Source of the DNA: Talinum fruticosum
Lineage: Eukaryota > Streptophyta > Magnoliopsida > Caryophyllales > Talinaceae
Assembly (NCBI GenBank): GCA_021018815.1
Contig: JAITYX010000049.1
Coordinates: 1,550,001-1,614,000 of the forward strand
Reading direction: 5' to 3'
DNA length: 64,000 nt
Positions 10,232-23,771 of the stretch are shown here, in pieces (position 1 is the stretch's first letter; every line of letters begins with the position of its first letter). The notes below the pieces were generated by a model. The model saw only the letters and a program-made list of their open reading frames with translations, did no database searches and was not told the DNA's origin. A program made the position numbers and the translations under genes.

Positions 10232-12991
10232 TGTAACACCCCAAAACACCCCCAGGAGTATTACATTGCCATAGTTCCTCAAAGGAACTCCCAAGGCTCT
10301 TTCGGATGTTGGTTTGGTTTTCTAATCCCAACTTAAGGTAATAGAGTAAATTTTTCCCAAGAGAGTTAACCATTTTCTAAAAATTTCAGCAGAGTTCTGT
10401 TTGTAATGTGGACTATCCCTTAGGCTTAACGCCCTAAAACCCTGCATAAAAAGTATAATATAACTCAACGAGCCACACGCTTGGAGTATACAACTCAACG
10501 GCCACGCTCCGAAGTCCAACCAATCATGTGTTAAAACTTAAAACAATCTAAAGGGTTCATGAGACATATGGTACAAACTCTATGAACTAGATTAAAATGT
10601 ACAATAATTAGAAATATAAGAAATGCACATTCGCGATTCGAATCGCTCAAGCAACCAGACAAACAACAATCAACGGAGTCCGGAATATGCTAAGTACCGC
10701 TCACATCTCGTAAGAGTGTACCTACAGCACTAGGAGGGAAAAGGGGGAAATTTGTGGGGGGAGCAAACCACGCACTCGCCGGAGAGTCTTATACTCTTAA
10801 AATGGAAATTCTTTACACATATTGCTCATAATAATGAAATCGGTGAAAACATAATAACATAATACAAATCTAGATACTTTTTAGTGAAATCTCCTGAAAT
10901 CGCTTGCAATAGAAAGATCATAACAATTCAATCATTTAAAAGCACAATTTCACAATCATTAGCAATTCTTTTAGGACTCGAATCAACTTTTTAGGCTTTC
11001 ATGGACTCGAACGAGCACTTCATAATTTCTAGGGCATGACCCTAAACAAAAGGCTCCCGGGACCTATCTTCTAGGAAGTCTCTGGTCGGACATCTTGATC
11101 CCCAGGACCCCTGTTGGAATCCTTCCCTCGAAGTTTCTAACCAAGCATCCTCACAAACGAGGACCCCGGTTTGAGCCTTTCGGTATGCTAAACGATTGTA
11201 GCCAAGTCGATTCAAAACAGTTTGCACATAATCATTCATCATGTTGGCTTCAAACAACTTTCTCAAATTGGTTTAATACTAAGAAAGGCATGACACCACG
11301 TGTCACCCTTATAAATCAACTTTCCCAAATTCGATTCACTTTCTCAAATAAGTTTCGCTTCTTTAAAACAAATTCACTTCGAAAAGCATTTCTCAAGAAT
11401 CATAATCAAGTAGCGTTTTACATAAACATTGGAACTCTTTTCAAAACTAACTTTTGGGCACTATCATAGCATCAAGTCACTTCACGAGTCAAGCATCTCT
11501 ATACTAGGACTTAGTATCCCAAGCTAATATTTTAACTCAAGGGTTCTCCTATTCCCATATAAGTAATTCCCATATAAGTAATTCCCATATTCGCTTGATA
11601 TTCTAATTTCTCGTTCCTATTCTATATACCAAGTCCATTCCCCTTAACTTAACTCACTTTCAAGCCTAATGAGTTTAGGAACTAAAACTTTTCCGAGCCA
11701 CAATAACCACAAGTAATCCCCATTTAACTCCACCGCCCAACTTCTCACAGATCGCCATCTTCACCTCAAACTCCCATTTTATGTCTCTACCTTATTAATC
11801 AACTCTTGCTCGCTCCATCCTTAACTCTATAACTCTTAATCACCTTTCATCACTCAAATTCCGATAGCTTCGCTTACCTTCATGTTCAGTTCAACCTCGA
11901 GGATTTAAATATAATTTGAACTCAATTAACTCGACAATCACCTACTTCTCATTCCCATGCCTCAATTGTGCCTCACTTAGTATGAACTCATACTCTCCTT
12001 TTACTTCCACTCATTTTTTTCCAATATTAGCAATTATCTCCCAACATCGTAAATTCAAGCAATCTGTAAGTAATTCACACCCCAATCACAACTTCTTTTT
12101 CTTCAATTGCTAATTGAAACTTCGATACTACTCATTAGACCTATGCAACCTAACTCCATCGAATTTCCAGATTCCCGATCCAATCTTAAGTGACTACTAA
12201 ATTTCCTCAAAGCTCCCAATTCAACTTTAACTACTTCACCCCAATAAATCTTCTCATGTCCCGACTCAGCCCTAACAAATCCCTCAATTCATTCTAAGTT
12301 CGTAATTCAATTTGAAACAACTACTAAGTTCGTTTTGCAATACAAATACTCGATATTCACCACAAATTCAATTGAATTTTGAAATTACTAATAGTTAGAG
12401 TATGAGACTACCCACCTAGAATTCTCGGTTTTGGGGTTGATTTCGGGCTTCTCTACTTCTGCCTTTTTGGTCTCGGTCTCTCTCTCTGCCGGCTCTTGCT
12501 CATCCTCTCTCGATTTCTCGCTTCCCCGCTTCTAGCTCACCGTTTGCCTTCCCGGGCCCCCTCCCCTCGGTCTCTTTTTTCCTTTTATTGTTTGCATCTT
12601 ATCTCACCACCACTAGACAAATCACACCTCCCCTTTTTATTAGACCATCATTTAGTCTCGTTTATCCCTTCATAATCCAGCCAAGGTGACCTTCGTTTTA
12701 TGTACAACAAGTCCATATCCTTTCCTCTTCCGTCCTCATATGCTTCGCCTCCTACTTATTTTAATATATCGGTCACGACAATTCCTAACCGCACATAGGT
12801 TTAGTTCGGACATAAAAAAAGGAAGGCAATTTCCTCAATTTAATTTATTCGACAAGTAGCCTTTAAAGGAACACTAAAGTAATACGTCCGGTTATAAATA
12901 AAATTAGTTACTCAACCCTCTAGATTCGCGCGATAATACTCAATAAATTCTATTCTTTATAACTACTTTAGTTAAAATCATGGGGATTACA
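10232..12991 (-). repeat. Solo LTR of family Z (Z1), inverted, inside the solo X LTR
   Basis: Plus-strand edges are TGTAACACCCC and GGGGATTACA. Perfect 5-bp duplications GTTTT lie at 10227-10231 and 12992-12996. Length is 2760 bp, matching Z2 without its nested copia (2774 bp). Shared landmarks with Z2/Z3 include the GGGACCTATCTTCTAGGAAG block and the AGACTACCCACCT block. Open frames inside (for example 11095-11469) are not conserved as proteins, and I treat the whole as non-coding. Confidence 0.85.
11551..11590 (+). repeat. 15-bp tandem repeat
   Basis: Unit ATTCCCATATAAGTA repeated about 2.7 times inside Z1. Confidence 0.85.
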
Positions 12992-12996
12992 GTTTT

Positions 12997-13260
12997 CCCC
13001 TCCCTGTCTCTCCCTCCTCGCTGCCGCCACCTGCTCCAGACCACAGCCGACGCTGGCTGGAAAACCGGCATCGGTGCCTTCCTCCCTCTCTTTCTCTCTC
13101 TCTCTCGCACTCTCACTCTCTCTCTCCAGTAAAGCGCTGCCTGCTCCCCTACCGCGGCCCACCTATCGGCCAGCCACCGGCCGCAGCGGCCGCCGGAGCT
13201 AGTCGCCATTCCTTGCTCAATGGTCGCCGGTGCAGCAGTTACGCACCACCACCTCTACTT
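12997..13260 (+). repeat. Pyrimidine-rich, GC-richer tract of the X LTR
   Basis: C/T-rich strand with runs of TCTCTC at 13072-13131 and several CCGCC/GGCCGC blocks, in contrast to the AT-rich surroundings. The open frames here are low-complexity (Arg/Glu-rich on the minus strand) and are probably not genes. Probably part of the LTR promoter or leader. Confidence 0.6.
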
Positions 13261-13902
13261 TCCCTCCTTGACTTCCTTTCTTTGGACTTGAAGGTAAAAC
13301 CCTAAACCCTAGATTATTACACTTTATTATTTACTTAGTTATTAAAGTTGTAAAATTGAAGTATATGATTTAGAAAGATCATTATGGTTTGAATTTAAAT
13401 ATTGATTTGGGAAAATTTGAATTGGTGTAAATGAATGTGAATGAATGTGAATAAATGTGATTTTTCTTGTGAAATTATGATTTAGTGAATTAAATTGGGG
13501 ATGTTTTGATATACAATTGAGTAATTTGATAGATTTCATTGTATTTTGGAAATGGATATATAGAGCAAACGAAAGGGAATATGTATGTAGAGATTGAAAT
13601 TAGATAATGAGTAAATGTAGAGGCGTGGCAAAATTTGAACATTAAACACACCTAATTGTGGTTGTGAATGTGAATTTTTGTTGAGAGAATAATGCTCATG
13701 ACCTTAAAGTAGTATATGTATGGATTTTGAGCAATAAAGTAAATTGTGAAACCTTCCCATGGAAAGGCGTTTGATGGATTAATTAATTACTTAAATATGA
13801 ATTTTGAATGTAACGAAGTGAGAAGTAAGGAGTAAGCTAGGGATAAGGATTGAAAATAAGTTAGGCTTGGCAAACTAATTGGATTAGTTGTAACTAATTA
13901 TA

Positions 13903-13906
<4 letters not shown>

Positions 13907-13990
<84 letters not shown>
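13907..13990 (+). repeat. (AAT)n microsatellite
   Basis: About 28 uninterrupted AAT/TAA units within the solo X LTR. Confidence 0.95.
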
Positions 13991-15780
13991 GGACAACAAC
14001 AATGTTGGTAATGATAACAATAACCATTAGGAACATACTTTACGTTGTTTTAATGGTTAAAATAACTAAGATAAGTGTTTGATTATATATATACCTTTTA
14101 ATCCGAGTCGACTAATGAATTGAATTACATAAATATCATCGATTAGCCTAATCAACTTTTTTAATGAATATGCATTATAGTCAAGATTTGAAATAGAATT
14201 AATGCAGTAAAGTTGAGTAATAAAAACGTTAGTTTAACCGATTACGTAATAAATATAGGAAATGAAATAAATTGTCAACGCTTATACAAATTCAATTATT
14301 GAAACTCAAGAGAAACATTATTAACAACAAAAAATTTATTTGAAACAAAATTGAGGCCACTTCCGTTGCCGACTAGCTGGTGACTTAAATTTCTATAAAA
14401 GTGGAGAAACAAAGATTTTCGGTCAAGGTACGTTCATTACCTGTACCTTTCAAAACTCACATGTTTCCAACAAATCTCAATATTTCTTATATATAACTAA
14501 TAATGAATTATTTGCAAATCAAGTTTTGTCACCTGATAAAGTGGTCCCCAATCAAATGATCAATTATCAATTATCGGAGCTTACGCCCTTCAATTCCACC
14601 CGTGCGGCTTCAACTTGGGTTCTCAGTCGACCCAGGAGGTGTGCATCTTATTCAAAGATCGCATCAATTACATAAGTGGTTCCACTTACGGATAATAACC
14701 AGCAAGCGAGTTTGACTTATATTCTCTCCCTCTATTTTGAACTAAAATAAATTCAAATGCGCATGCTCAATCAAGATGTTTGAAAAATATTTGACTATGC
14801 AAGAATGTTCGTATCGAGTTTCGACTCATTGTTCGAATTATTTTACTATTTTTATTTTTTTAGGAAAAGCATATGTGAACAGTTCCTTGCCTAAGAAGCC
14901 TAAAGGAAGCAATACCTAGCTGGATATGTCATTATCATTGTTCTATGATGGGTTTAGACGCTAAGAGTGATTCTTCTCCTCATCTAATTTTGGGTTTGAC
15001 TTTGGAATGTAATTAAATATTGCATAGTTCCTACTCGTAGAGTGTTGTATTGGCTTGTATAATATATATAGATATAGTAGAACTGTACTTTGGGAATTGG
15101 TTTATTTATGTTGTCTAGCTTGGCTCCCTAGGATGTAATATTTAGTGCTTTCAAGACTTACTCAAGTATAAGTGATAGACATAGGTTGTTATTGTATTTT
15201 ATTTTAGCTCGATCCTATTATTAGGGCAGCGGTAATGCCTTCAGCCGCCAATTTCCGCTGCCACCATATCTAATATTCTCGAATTCGGGGATTATTAAGT
15301 AATGGTGATTGGGGGCGTTACAGTACCCTACACGGAGGACCAAATCCTCGAACTATGAGTCACCATGTATCCTATCTAGTATAAACCTCTTTTGAAAATA
15401 TAACTTTTCCACAATTAGGGTTAGTCCCTTGACTTCTTTTGCATGCTTGGATGAGTGTGTGTTTTAGATTTAATCCTTGACTTGTGAGCCTTTATAAATA
15501 GGTGAGGAGTGTTGATTAGCCCTTGCATGGGTGAAAATAAAACACTTTAATAAATTTCTTAGAGTCGATCCATTATGTGCATTTAGCCAAAAGTCAAAAT
15601 ACCCTTTTCCTACTAGGGTTAGTCCATTATTTCCACTTCTAAATCATACTAAAATTTTCTTTAAGCGGTTTGAGTAGTCACCGCCTATCAGTCCAAAAGG
15701 TCTTACCAAAGGTCCCTTCCATCTTTGGCCAGTTAGTTTTTCTTGACTTTTTTTTTCTTTTCATTCCCATTTTGCATTTG

Positions 15781-16070
15781 CATTAGCCAAATCAAATTCA
15801 TCTCATATTAGATGAGTCCATTTTGCATTTTCATTAGCCAAGTCAAATTTATCTCATATTAGATGAGTCCAATTTGCATTTCCATTAGCCAAATGAAATT
15901 CATTTCATATTAGGTGAGTCCATTTTGCATTAGCCAAATCAAATTCATCTCCTATTAGGTGAGTCCATTTTTTATTTTCATTAGCCACAATTAAAATCCA
16001 TCTCAGCTTAAGGAGTTCATTTTTTTATATTTGGCCAAAGCAAATTCATTTTAAATACAAGGAAATGCAT
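15781..16070 (+). repeat. 51-bp tandem repeats in family E internal region
   Basis: Unit beginning CATTAGCCAAATCAAATTCA and containing GATGAGTCCATTTTGCATTT. The first periods are 51 bp (15781 to 15832 to 15883), and later copies are shorter and more diverged. The same repeat occurs in E2 at 46000-46560. Confidence 0.85.
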
Positions 16071-16513
16071 TATCATTTAGCTAGAATAAAAAACATCTTT
16101 TCTTTAAGGATCAATCATTCATCATCATCTCAAACTAAGTCATATATTATTTCTTTCTCATCATCACATTCTTTATGTGCATCCAAATAAAAGTATCCTT
16201 AGTCTCTTCGGGTTTTGCGTTTAACATCCTCCTAAAATTGGTCTTTTCTCATATGGTCCTAAACTTCATCGATTAGGTTGCAAATTAGGAAGTCTACAAC
16301 AACCGAGTATCGTCGAATTCGAGTTCTAAAAGATTAAAACGCCTCACCAAAGAGTTCGACACATCTTTTTTCTTTCTACTTCGCCGTCTACATCGGTGTG
16401 ACAAGCTTCGGTGCACACCACACCAGTTTAATCTACTCTTTATCATAAGATAGTCCTTAGAAAGAATTCCCTTCCAATGGATTTAAACCCAGAGCGAGTC
16501 TCTTAATCTCGCT

Positions 16514-16633
16514 TTGCTTAATGAGAACTTAGCCAAAGTGGAAACTAGGATGAATGATCAAGACGAGAAGATATCATCTATATCAAAGGATCTTAAAACC
16601 ATTACAAAGGCTATTAAGGACAGTAAGAGAGAT
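16514..16633 (+). pseudogene. Possible gag N-terminal fragment of family E
   Basis: Forty codons are open from the ATG up to the X boundary: MLNENLAKVETRMNDQDEKI, then SSISKDLKTITKAIKDSKRD. The heptad-like pattern suggests a coiled coil. Sequence after 16634 belongs to the X LTR, so the frame is truncated by that insertion. No family match is recognised. The position, 3' of the 51-bp repeats, would suit an element-encoded gag, but this is inference. Confidence 0.35.
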
Positions 16634-17325
16634 TATAACGCCCCCAAATCCCATAATCACCAGTTTAATCTTAACGACAAATTAACTAGTAATTTGCGCA
16701 ACGGAAAGGAATATTAAAAGCTTTACCGCCGCACTATACAAATATAATATGAGAAGGACTCTACCATGTAACTTGAGAAAATAAAGTTTAAAACATCTCT
16801 GACGTCAAACTTGTACAATCTCAAGTCAAGTTGATAGTACCATCATAGTTCCAACTTATTTAATAAGAAAATATATGACTTCCAAACATCACATCCCTTA
16901 TTACCACTGTGATCTTCTAAGTCTCGTTGTCCAAAATAAATATGTCTACTCCTTACTTCCATCAGCATTATCATTACCTAAAACAACAACATATAAAATA
17001 TTTCGAAATACTCGAGCCGAAGCTCACCGCATTTATCCTTGCACTCGTAAATGAATATTATATAAAATTATTTGTGAGCGCAGGTATTTTCAATTCATTG
17101 ATAAATCAGATAGAAAAATATAGCAAAACAGCTTATTCATTTATTATCCGAGTGGCTCCTTACGATCATCGGTTTCCTAATTATGCACACACCCAAACCG
17201 ATCGAGAAGTCTCATTGATAATGGCCAAATATATATGATATGATATGATTGATATGGTGCGGGCCATATAATTAGGTGACAAACAATATTTAAAATGGTT
17301 CATCTTCTATTAAGCAAACCATTTT

Positions 17326-17387
<62 letters not shown>

Positions 17388-19443
17388 AATTTTCGTAAGG
17401 CACAAGTAAGAAACGTACTTTAGCCTTGATATCCCTTACTGATATTTAATGATGTGCATTGGTCCGACAATCGTTGGAGGATCCTCTTCTGCTGCTTAAG
17501 TAAATAGTTATGTGGTCAATAATTTGATCGATTATTCCTTTCAGTGTTTTAAATCTCTTTATTCAACACTTAATGTTTCATTCCTATATTAATGGTTATA
17601 ATCCGATTTTCTTATGAAATGTTTTACCCTCTATTTAAACCATTCCTATTGACCATCATATTAGTCCTCAATTTTATTTATAATAACAATTAAGCTATAA
17701 ATTTGTAATTTATGTGCTCTGTTACACCATAATAATTCATATTAGTATTTGCGTGAATATATCTATTATTTTCTTTTAATAATATTCTTATATTAATTTT
17801 TCTAATCATTATTTTTAACATATTTGTATTTCCAACCTTTTTCGTTATATATGTATAGTTGTATACTTCTTACGTAAGTTAAAAAGTTATTCATACATAA
17901 TCAATTTTATGTGGCTTATATAAACTTAAAAACCAAACAACAATAGAAAATAGAAGTGAACTCTTAACATATCAAAAGTACATATTTAGTATTGTCCCTT
18001 ATTATTAATTACGAACTAACTCGATAACTCATGCTAAACTCGTCACAAATCCCATAACAAAACGTTGAGCGTTTTGGTCGATTTTAAAGTTAACTTAGAA
18101 AATTTATATCTTTCTCACTAGAAGTGAATTAAGGCATAAGACTCCAATTTAGAAAGCTTGAAAAGTGCTCTAAAACTTTTCTTTCAATCATAAAGTTCAA
18201 AAAAGCAAAAAACCTCAAAAACTTACCCGAATCACACTCGCTCTCAATTAACGTAAAAATTGCACCATTTCGATAAAATGGTCATAACTCGGATTATACA
18301 CCTCCAAATCCAATGAAATTTGACTTGTTGGAAAGATCACTTCCTGTTCTATATTGTAACATATTTATAAACTTTAATACATCCCAAATTACTCCATATT
18401 GTATTTTTATATTACCCCTTATTTTACACCTTATTTAAACTTTCCCCTTCTCCTACGTTCCTTACTCCCTAAGGGTAATTTCTTTACTCTAACCTTTGAA
18501 TATATCTCCATTATATTTTTAATCTATAATTTTTTTTTCTCAAATAACACATGTGACACAATTTCTGGATCATCTTTTCCTTCTCTCTACTTCATTTTGT
18601 GTTTCTTTATCTACTAAGTAAAAACCTCCAAACTCTTCATTTTCTCCATACTCCTTCCATTCCTTATCACTATTTTTGGTGTGTTTTTTCTTGGAGCTTC
18701 TGGGGAGGAAAATCAACTCATATTTATAGGAATTTCAAACCAATGCATGTATGATACTTGTCAAATTGTTTTCAGAAAACCATATGCTAAAACCATGTGC
18801 ATTTTAAAAATTATGGTTAAATAAAACCATGCTTTTGAAAAATCCATATGTAAACTAAAATAATTGGATTTTATTTATTTATTTATTTTTCTTAATTACT
18901 AAGTATGTATTTGACTTTACTTGATTTGACTTTATTTTGATTTTAGCTTGAGCAATTTTATATGATTAGGTAACTTACTAAATATCATGTCATTAATTTT
19001 GATACATGTGAATTAATCTAATGAACACATAATTCTAATTGTTTTTATAAATATTAAGGCCAAGAAAAATATTATACGACCGATTAAATGACATATTCGA
19101 ATCAAGTATTTATAAGCAAGTGTTCATAATTGATTTTATTTATTAAATTTATTTTTAACCTATTTATACAGATCATATGTATAATGTTTAAGTGTGTTAC
19201 CACACTTTTTTTAAACACTTCTAATGATGTAATTCTATTTTTGTTATTTAGTATTTGATGTTTGATATTTAGGTGAGTCACTTCATTAGTAACCTTGTGT
19301 ATCCAATCTATGCACAAATCATATGTTCGAGCCCCGTATAAACAAACACTTATAAATTTTGAATTAAAGTGCATGCGCTCGATTTGGTTAGCTTAAGTGT
19401 CATTTTAAAAATCAATAATATTAATTAGGGTGGGGATGTTACA
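16634..19443 (-). repeat. LTR X-1 (2810 bp)
   Basis: Plus-strand edges are TATAACGCCCCCAAATCC and GGGATGTTACA. The left edge has TA where TG is expected. It is homologous along its length to X-2 and to the solo X LTR. The left flank is family E sequence (possible duplication GAGAT at 16629-16633). The right flank is the polypurine tract complement, which makes this the 3' LTR of internal 1. Open frames inside (16927-17238, 18399-18617) are AT-rich and are not supported as genes. Confidence 0.82.
17329..17384 (+). repeat. (AT)n microsatellite
   Basis: Twenty-eight AT units in LTR X-1. X-2 carries a much shorter (AT)n at the same place near 24500. Confidence 0.95.
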
Positions 19444-21559
19444 GTCTTCACTCCTTAAAATAAATTTCGTGCTCGAAACTTAATATGGAAAAACTTCTTT
19501 AAGGATAAAAGGAAGTACTAAAATATTCATTCGATGCTTAATATTTTTCTTGGCTTCCCATTTATATAATCACTTTCCTACATCCAAATTCAACACGTGG
19601 TCATCTGTAGAAACTAACTATCTCATTGTTTAAAATATACATTAACGTTCCTCTAAAACAAGTTTAATATATATATATATATTTTATGATATTACAAGTA
19701 CTTTAGTTTAGTATCTAAGTTTTATCTCTTGGATAAGGAACACAACGAATTGTGTAATTATAATGTTTAACCATATATTGGCAAGAGTTTAAATAAATTC
19801 CACTTCAGAAGCTTATTATCTTCCTTGTGTTGTCTGAATCTAAGATTTTTTTATTGAGTATATTTTCATGGTTTCACCCATACGTATCCATAACCTCCTA
19901 TAACCGGCATTATGAAGCAAAACTCTATCTTGTATCCCTCGTGTTCAAACGTATCTCTATGTTTCAACCTATATCCATGATAACTTCTTCATTACTCGTT
20001 TAATTTGCATTTCCTCCATCCTTAATCATTTACACAAACATATCGAACATAGTACACAATACGATCCGGTAATATAAAATGCTTTAAATCTAACAATCAA
20101 TGATCTTGTATCATCAATGTTTAATGTTGTATAGTAAGAAACTAAGAGTAACCTAGAGATCCTCAACAACTAAATAAGAAAGTGCATATTATTGAAAAAT
20201 TTTATTTTATAACCATTCGGAAAAGATAGGGTTAATAGTTTCAAAGTGTCCTTTCCTAAAATATATACACGAAAAATAAGTATACTTTAACTTTTACTAT
20301 CGTATGGATTGTTAAAAACTATTCTTTAATGTTAGTGAAGGACCATGTGCACATTAATTTGATAAATTTAGAAGAGATCTTTAGAAAGAAATATTTTTTG
20401 TTTTGCCAATGATAAGAATACATATGTGAATAAAATTACGTAGATGGCAAGGTGGAAGAATTGATAGAAATTAGATGAATTGGTTTAAATTTTTGAATTG
20501 GTGATTGATTAAGTAGTTAGAGAAGAAATTATTGGGAAGGTCTTTCTATTATGGTATTATGAAAAATACCTAATTTCATTATAAATAATAAAGAGGGAAA
20601 CGATAAATAAGGAAATAACTCGGTAGTGACATAGATTGAGTAAGGAACATTCCAATTATTATAAATTTCCATAGGAGAGGTAGTAAGAGAAAGGTATGTT
20701 CCAATATTAGTTCCAAGAAAGAAAATTATTATCATGGAATTAAAGACTCGATAAATAAGAAAATAATCATTTTGGTCATCCTTCTCGAAGAAATTTTATT
20801 TTGACATTGCAATAGGTTTTCAAGTATTGACATAAGATGAATCAAAATAACTGTATATAGGAAGAATCTTGATGTATAACAATATAAATTATCATCACGT
20901 ATAAACTACAACAGTAATGCGACTTGCGCCGATTTTGGTAACTAAAGAATAACAAAGAAAAATACTTCGGTGAATACTCAAGCGAAAATGACAATCAACT
21001 GGATGAGTTGTAAGTTGAACAACAATATAAGGAAGTACCAAATGGTGAAAGTAATGATACCCGATACTATTATAAAGTATCTCTGAATACAATTGCATGT
21101 TTGTTAGGAAATAACAATTGACTATGAGAATTGATGTAGATAGAGTGGAACCGCTTGTCAATATAGATAATGGAGTGTTAAACTGTAAATAAACTAGGTG
21201 CATAAAGGATTCCCATGGTAATACATTTTCACCCACCTTAGGAAACATTCACATATAAAATTATGAAGTTGTGATAAGCAAGGGCCATATTAATCTTGAA
21301 ATAATTACTAAGAGTCACAAAGAAAAATACATGGAATGGCTCACAAAAATAGGTTTAACTTAACCTATGCTAAAATGGAAGTTAGACTTCGCTCATCGAA
21401 TCGTAAAGATTAAATGAGCTAAAAAGAGATGAATGTATAAATGAAGCAAATGAGTTTGATAGGTACATGTTTTATGAAATAAACCAAGCATTTATACGGA
21501 AGCATGTAATTGGCAATGATAGGAAAAATTCGATAAATTTGGATACTCAATTATAGAGA

Positions 21560-21617
<58 letters not shown>
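21560..21617 (+). repeat. (ATT)n microsatellite in internal 1
   Basis: About 19 ATT units. The homologous site in internal 2 is at 28720-28751 and is about half as long. Confidence 0.95.
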
Positions 21618-23750
21618 TGGAAATTGGGTTATTTCTTCCAAAAAGAAATTAATAATATAATATAATAAGTTCAATACTTTGGTATGAATGAGTGAAGTTT
21701 AAGAAAAATTCTCTTTCATTAGAGAGTAGAGTATAAGAATGATAATTTAAAGGAAGTAATGAGGTCAAGCTGACGGATATAGATTTCTTACGAGAGAAAT
21801 GAGTCATTAAATATTGAAAAAGATAATATCTACAAAATAAGCATCACAAGAACCATTAATCGGAGCAAAAGAAGAAACTTTGGACGTTAATGGTTCAATG
21901 AAAGAAAGGATACCAACAAGGTATTGTTAGATTATATAAGGGATGAGAATGATGGATTAGTATAATTCACATATATTTATGAGTTATTATGCGTTGGAGT
22001 AAATGATGAGCTCTCTTTGGGAACAACAAAGGTCAAGGAAGTCATAAGATTTAAAGAAAGGTCAAATGATTATGTTACAATGGTTCCTATGGAAAGGATT
22101 TAACAATGAACATTGGTTAACTAAATAGGTTTATGGGCTCATGTAAATTGACGTAGTCATTATATAAATTTGATCTAAGTAAGGATGTTTAACTTTTTCT
22201 CCCTAAAGAAAAAAGACTATATATATCACACTCATGCTTTGATTCTCGTATTACTAAATCAAGGTCGAACTTTAACAAAAATAACCCTTGTTTTTCCCCT
22301 ATAATACGATGTCCCATTCAATTAAATCAAATAATCATGACTCCCATATGAGTTTGTGAAATACTCGAATTCCATAATATATGAAGTTCTCATCTAACAT
22401 AAATCATATTGAACTATTATCAAAGTTATTCAGATTCCTAACTTAACTTATCCAATCATTAAGATTTTCCTTGTACTTGTTTGTATTTGATCGTCCAAAA
22501 TATATATAGAACACCATTTCCTCCCTTTAGCTTTATGGTTATAACATATTTCCTCCAGCATTTCTCTCATATATTATTCGCCTTTGACTTATGCCTCTAG
22601 AAAAAGTGGGTGTGCATCTACCCAAATTACGCTCGTGCTTGCTCAATGATTCTAACCCAATTCTCTTTAAATGTTTTACTTTATTGAGCATCCCGACCCA
22701 CTAAGCATGAATCATTATATCGAATCAGGATACTCTAATATATTAATTTTCAACACATTTAGCACCTCTTTTTTTTAATAAATTATTGAACACGTCTTTC
22801 ATACCTCCAAATCATAATCTCATTTTGTGTCTCAAGTTCTCTGTTAATTTTCACAAAATTTGTTCGCACAATCCCATTGTTTATATCATAACCTAAACAC
22901 CTTTCTCTTACGACAAATCCAAATATAACTTAACTATATCATCTTTCATAAATATCTCAAACACTATAATATGCTTTAACATAAGTATCTATAATTGAAC
23001 TAACCCCTCTTGTCCTTGTAAGTCCTTAATTTATTTCAAGAACTTCAAATATTGAGTACCCCTATAAAAAATGTAAAATTCTACTTAATGAACAATAATC
23101 ATGATATTATAGTGACATCTAAGACCAAAACATTGTTCAATAAACCACAAAAGAGTTATTCTACCTATAAAATCAATTGTAATGTACTAAAATATTCAAT
23201 AACTTTCATTATCCTCCATTATAATCAACATCATGCTTGTTCACATAATTACCAATGTAATGATTAACTTTTATCTCTCTACTGAACATCTCTTATGTAT
23301 TCACCAAGACATAAATATATATCCTATTAATATTTTACGTAAAGGGTCATATTTGATGCTATGTATTTATATACATGTATTTTTTTTAACATAGCTAACT
23401 AGTAAAAGTTGATGTAATCATTACTTATAACGATTACTAACATTATCGGTGTCCTACATATAATTGATTATAAATTACGAGAGTCATAATGCTAAAGTAT
23501 CATTAAAAGAATACATTTATAATGTGCCTAACAATAACTATTACTTGTATATGCAAGAAATAAGATTGATGTCTCTAAGATTATACTTGAAAATAATGAA
23601 TCTTTTGAGAATATCCACAATATATCACCTAAGTTATCCAGGTGTAACAAAGGAAGCAAGTAGGTAATGAACATAACGTCCTATTTTCTCATACCACTTA
23701 ACGACATTGACCTATATTCATAGGATCCTAGAGCTCACATTAACTCTAAA

Positions 23751-23767
23751 CCTTAGCTCTGATACCA
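23751..23767 (-). other. Primer binding site of X internal 1
   Basis: Minus strand TGGTATCAGAGCTAAGG, an exact match to the initiator-Met-type primer sequence TGGTATCAGAGC used by many plant elements. It lies four bases inside the X-2 LTR edge. Confidence 0.85.
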
Positions 23768-23771
23768 CAAC

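Larger units (their letters stand above)
9726..15322 (+). repeat. Solo LTR of family X, forward, carrying an inverted Z LTR
   Basis: Starts TGTAACAACCCAACCC and ends GGGGGCGTTACA. It is flanked by perfect 5-bp duplications GTACC at 9721-9725 and 15323-15327, and the E sequence is continuous across the site. Without the nested Z copy it is ~2.83 kb, the same size as the X LTRs at 16634 and 23772. It shares their start (GAGCGCATGCACTT-type block) in opposite orientation. No internal sequence is attached, so it formed by LTR-LTR recombination. Confidence 0.85.
8983..16633 (+). mobile_element. Family E (Tat-like gypsy) fragment, interrupted by a solo LTR
   Basis: Bases 8983-9394 match the 3' part of the E LTR at 44960-45380, including CCCTAAAGCCTCA, AATAAAAGGTTCATCCC and the end GGTTCCTACA. 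Bases 9395-9725 and 15328-16633 match the internal region of E2 (45381-46600): first ATCATTTATTAAGAGGGCAA, then CACCATGTATCC, then the 51-bp repeats. The internal region is split at 9726-15322 by a solo X LTR with target duplication GTACC. The right end is cut by the X array at 16634. Confidence 0.82.
19444..23771 (-). other. Non-coding internal region 1 of family X
   Basis: Bounded by a polypurine tract complement (19444-19461; minus strand ATTTTAAGGAGTGAAGAC before TGTAACATCCCC) and a primer site (23751-23767). It is AT-rich on both strands, with only short random open frames and no zinc knuckle, protease, YVDD/YLDD or integrase motif in any frame that I could see. It aligns with internal 2 (26603-28810, 41867-43433, 52193-52582) at visibly high identity. 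Confidence 0.7.

Noticed and set aside
11095..11469. 124-residue open frame
   Set aside because: Lies in the solo Z1 LTR on the antisense side. The counterpart in Z2 (about 40860-41100) is not open.
12940..13209. Arg/Glu-rich open frames on the minus strand
   Set aside because: Read through a CT repeat in the X LTR and across the Z1/X junction, so cannot be one gene.
21492..21674. Open frame with a long Asn run
   Set aside because: Translation of the (ATT)n microsatellite in a non-coding internal region.
23751..23767. tRNA-Met-like match
   Set aside because: Only the 3' 12-17 bases are present, next to an LTR: a primer binding site and not a tRNA gene.
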